Positions 6,471 to 6,746 of a DNA stretch of 6,746 nt are shown here, piece by piece. Origin of the DNA: Rhodospirillales bacterium (GTDB taxonomy: Bacteria > Pseudomonadota > Alphaproteobacteria > Rhodospirillales > Casp-alpha2); NCBI GenBank assembly GCA_018664265.1, contig JABJOR010000155.1:1-6746 (forward strand). The letters run 5' to 3'. The notes under the pieces are model-generated. The model was not told the DNA's origin and searched no databases. It saw nothing but the letters and a program-made list of their open reading frames with translations. A program made the translations under genes and the position numbers. Position 1 is the stretch's first letter. Each line of letters starts with the position of its first letter.

Positions 6471-6746
6471 ATGTTCAATATCTTTGGTAAAAGCGAAGAA
6501 AAAATACAGGAACTGATTGATAACAAGCAATATGAAGAATTGCCCACAGAAGTTATTGATGATCTGGCAAAGGATCTGATTGTTACAACAGAACCACTGA
6601 TGGCTGAATACCGCGTTGTCGAACGGTTGGAAGTCATTACTGCGGAATGCGTCTTTGGCATGAACCTGTTCAAGGACTTTTTTGCCAGCATCTCTGATAT
6701 TTTTGGCGGCAGGTCCAAATCATCCCAAAAAGTACTACGGGATTCC
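6471..6746 (+). CDS. YbjQ/UPF0145 family protein, 5' part
   Basis: An open frame of 92 codons with no stop before the window end, so the gene continues outside. Ribosome site GGAG (6460-6463) lies 7 bases before the ATG, and the start is 20 bases after the fumarase stop. From residue 36 it follows the YbjQ pattern: DLIVTTEP, then [19 protein letters not shown] (52-70) and [20 protein letters not shown] (71-90), which carries the signature GGRS followed by an LR. Known members are about 105 residues and start near that VTT motif, so residues 1-35, with [20 protein letters not shown], are an N-terminal extension. The family is of unknown function, described as possibly metal-binding. Identification is fairly sure; no biochemical role can be given. 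Confidence 0.85.
   Translation, partial: MFNIFGKSEEKIQELIDNKQYEELPTEVIDDLAKDLIVTTEPLMAEYRVVERLEVITAECVFGMNLFKDFFASISDIFGGRSKSSQKVLRDS

Noticed and set aside
6437..6718. 93-codon open frame on the minus strand
   Set aside because: It is antisense to the YbjQ-family gene, which has a ribosome site and family motifs on the plus strand.

Overview
This window is a core chromosomal region of an alphaproteobacterium with roughly balanced base composition. Three things point to this group. The tmRNA gene is circularly permuted, in the two-piece form. The neighbouring gene encodes an alpha-type SspB adaptor ending in a DAFRKK-like tail. The tmRNA tag ends in VAA. No transposon, prophage, CRISPR array or other sign of recent transfer was seen.

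Layout. Positions 11 to 3750 hold four tightly packed genes on the minus strand. In transcription order they are thyA (thymidylate synthase), folA (dihydrofolate reductase), cobQ (cobyric acid synthase) and cobD (adenosylcobinamide-phosphate synthase). folA and cobQ share an ATGA overlap, and cobQ and cobD overlap by 22 bases, so this looks like one operon joining the folate/dTMP cycle to late cobalamin synthesis. Positions 3751 to 3903 are a divergent intergenic region with the likely thyA and ssrA promoters and two GANTC sites in inverted orientation. From about 3904 to 4180 lies the permuted ssrA gene. Its order is acceptor piece, a short intervening hairpin, then the coding piece with the tag frame ANDNDAFAVAA. 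Only 63 bases later comes sspB (4244 to 4774), then a class I fumarase (4831 to 6450), then the 5' part of a YbjQ/UPF0145 gene cut by the window end (from 6471).

How the genes work together. ssrA tags proteins from stalled ribosomes, and SspB carries tagged proteins to ClpXP, so the tag gene and its adaptor gene sit side by side. ThyA oxidises methylene-tetrahydrofolate to dihydrofolate, and FolA reduces it back. CobQ and CobD act on the corrin ring late in B12 assembly. The fumarase is the citric-acid-cycle enzyme.

I see no entirely new system. The most notable points are the ssrA-sspB linkage with a short tag, a fully readable permuted tmRNA including the G3-U70 alanine identity pair, the folate-cobalamin operon, a histidine replacing the expected aspartate in a conserved CobD motif, and an eight-C run inside sspB.
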